64,000 bases of DNA from Flaccisagitta enflata (taxonomy: Eukaryota > Chaetognatha > Sagittoidea > Aphragmophora). The position numbers were made by a program, and so were the translations under genes. Every line of letters begins with the position of its first letter. Positions within the stretch are counted from its first letter, which is position 1. Shown piece by piece: positions 63,771-64,000 of the stretch. A model generated the notes under the pieces. That model ran no database searches, was not told where the DNA came from, and was given only the letters and a program-made list of their open reading frames with translations. The stretch is taken from the NCBI GenBank assembly GCA_965153355.1, contig OZ231126.1, positions 4,836,001-4,900,000 on the forward strand, read 5' to 3'.

Positions 63771-64000
63771 CAACCGGTTACTAGTAACCCGGGGTTACAA
63801 AATCGTCGCGGATCGGTTGGCAATGAAGAACAACCTCCATTTCACTCAAAGGCTTCAACTTGAAAATGCAAGTCGACGAAACAACGAACCCTGTCGAACC
63901 CACGGGCCAACGAACGGTTTAAGCCTCTTATAGAATGGCTACAGTCCGCGATTTTGAATGAAGAATGACGGAATGTTTTGCTCGAGCTGAAGATGCTTTT
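63771..64000. other. Right edge, repeat A-like fragments
   Basis: 'caaccggttactagtaaccc' and 'caacgaacggtttaagcctc' with 'ttatagaatggctacagtcc' (63905-63950) resemble diverged repeat A. The upstream NAB exon is not seen. Confidence 0.45.

Noticed and set aside
63300-64000. Search for the NAB start exon (Met and the first residues before NCD1)
   Set aside because: No - strand segment with a suitable donor and matching residues was found, so the gene is reported as 5'-incomplete in this window.

Overview
The window is nuclear DNA of an animal, almost certainly an invertebrate. It carries spliced genes with canonical GT/AG introns, a NAB-type transcriptional co-regulator, an XK-family membrane protein, a large NACHT NTPase and an R2/R4-type non-LTR retrotransposon. 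It is AT-rich and very rich in microsatellites ((GA)n/(CT)n up to about 680 bp, (CA)n, (TA)n, (AAC)n, (TCCG)n), minisatellites and short non-autonomous DNA transposons. NAB is a bilaterian-style gene, which suggests a bilaterian, but the lineage cannot be fixed from the sequence alone.

Layout. (1) 2.9-11.5 kb, + strand: a TATA box and a three-exon gene (3052-3178 tentative, 7089-7325, 8714-11475) for a roughly 1040-residue XK-related protein. An extra transmembrane segment leads into a large ectodomain with an SRCR-like domain, cysteine-rich repeats and a Ser/Gly/Thr/Glu hexapeptide tail. Its second intron is bounded by inverted repeats of a transposon family present elsewhere in the window. 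(2) 11.5-18.4 kb: gene-free; dispersed repeats, MITEs and three adjacent minisatellites. (3) 18.4-23.4 kb, - strand: a Gln/Ala-rich exon and duplicated Gly/Met/Asn-rich terminal exons of an unidentified gene, broken up by (AAC)n, (GA)n and inverted repeats. (4) 25.3-27.8 kb, - strand: a single-exon 828-residue NACHT protein. (5) 28-43 kb: mostly repeats, including a 5'-truncated R4/R2-like retrotransposon (36925-38095) lying between two (CT)n arrays, and an 870-bp giant hairpin. (6) 43.5-63.3 kb, - strand: a NAB gene of which 14 exons were joined here in a consistent reading frame (911 codons plus stop). It lacks only the first N-terminal exon(s), which probably lie beyond the right edge.

The three recognisable genes are unrelated in function: membrane scrambling or transport (XK family), STAND-type NTPase signalling (NACHT) and EGR-dependent transcription control (NAB). 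They do not form a cluster.

The most unusual signals are an intron that looks like a transposon converted to an intron (introner-like); an XK-SRCR fusion architecture; an abundant dispersed repeat ending in a short hairpin whose stem bases co-vary between copies; and NAB exon edges, splice sites included, that have been tandemly duplicated into the neighbouring introns at four separate exons.
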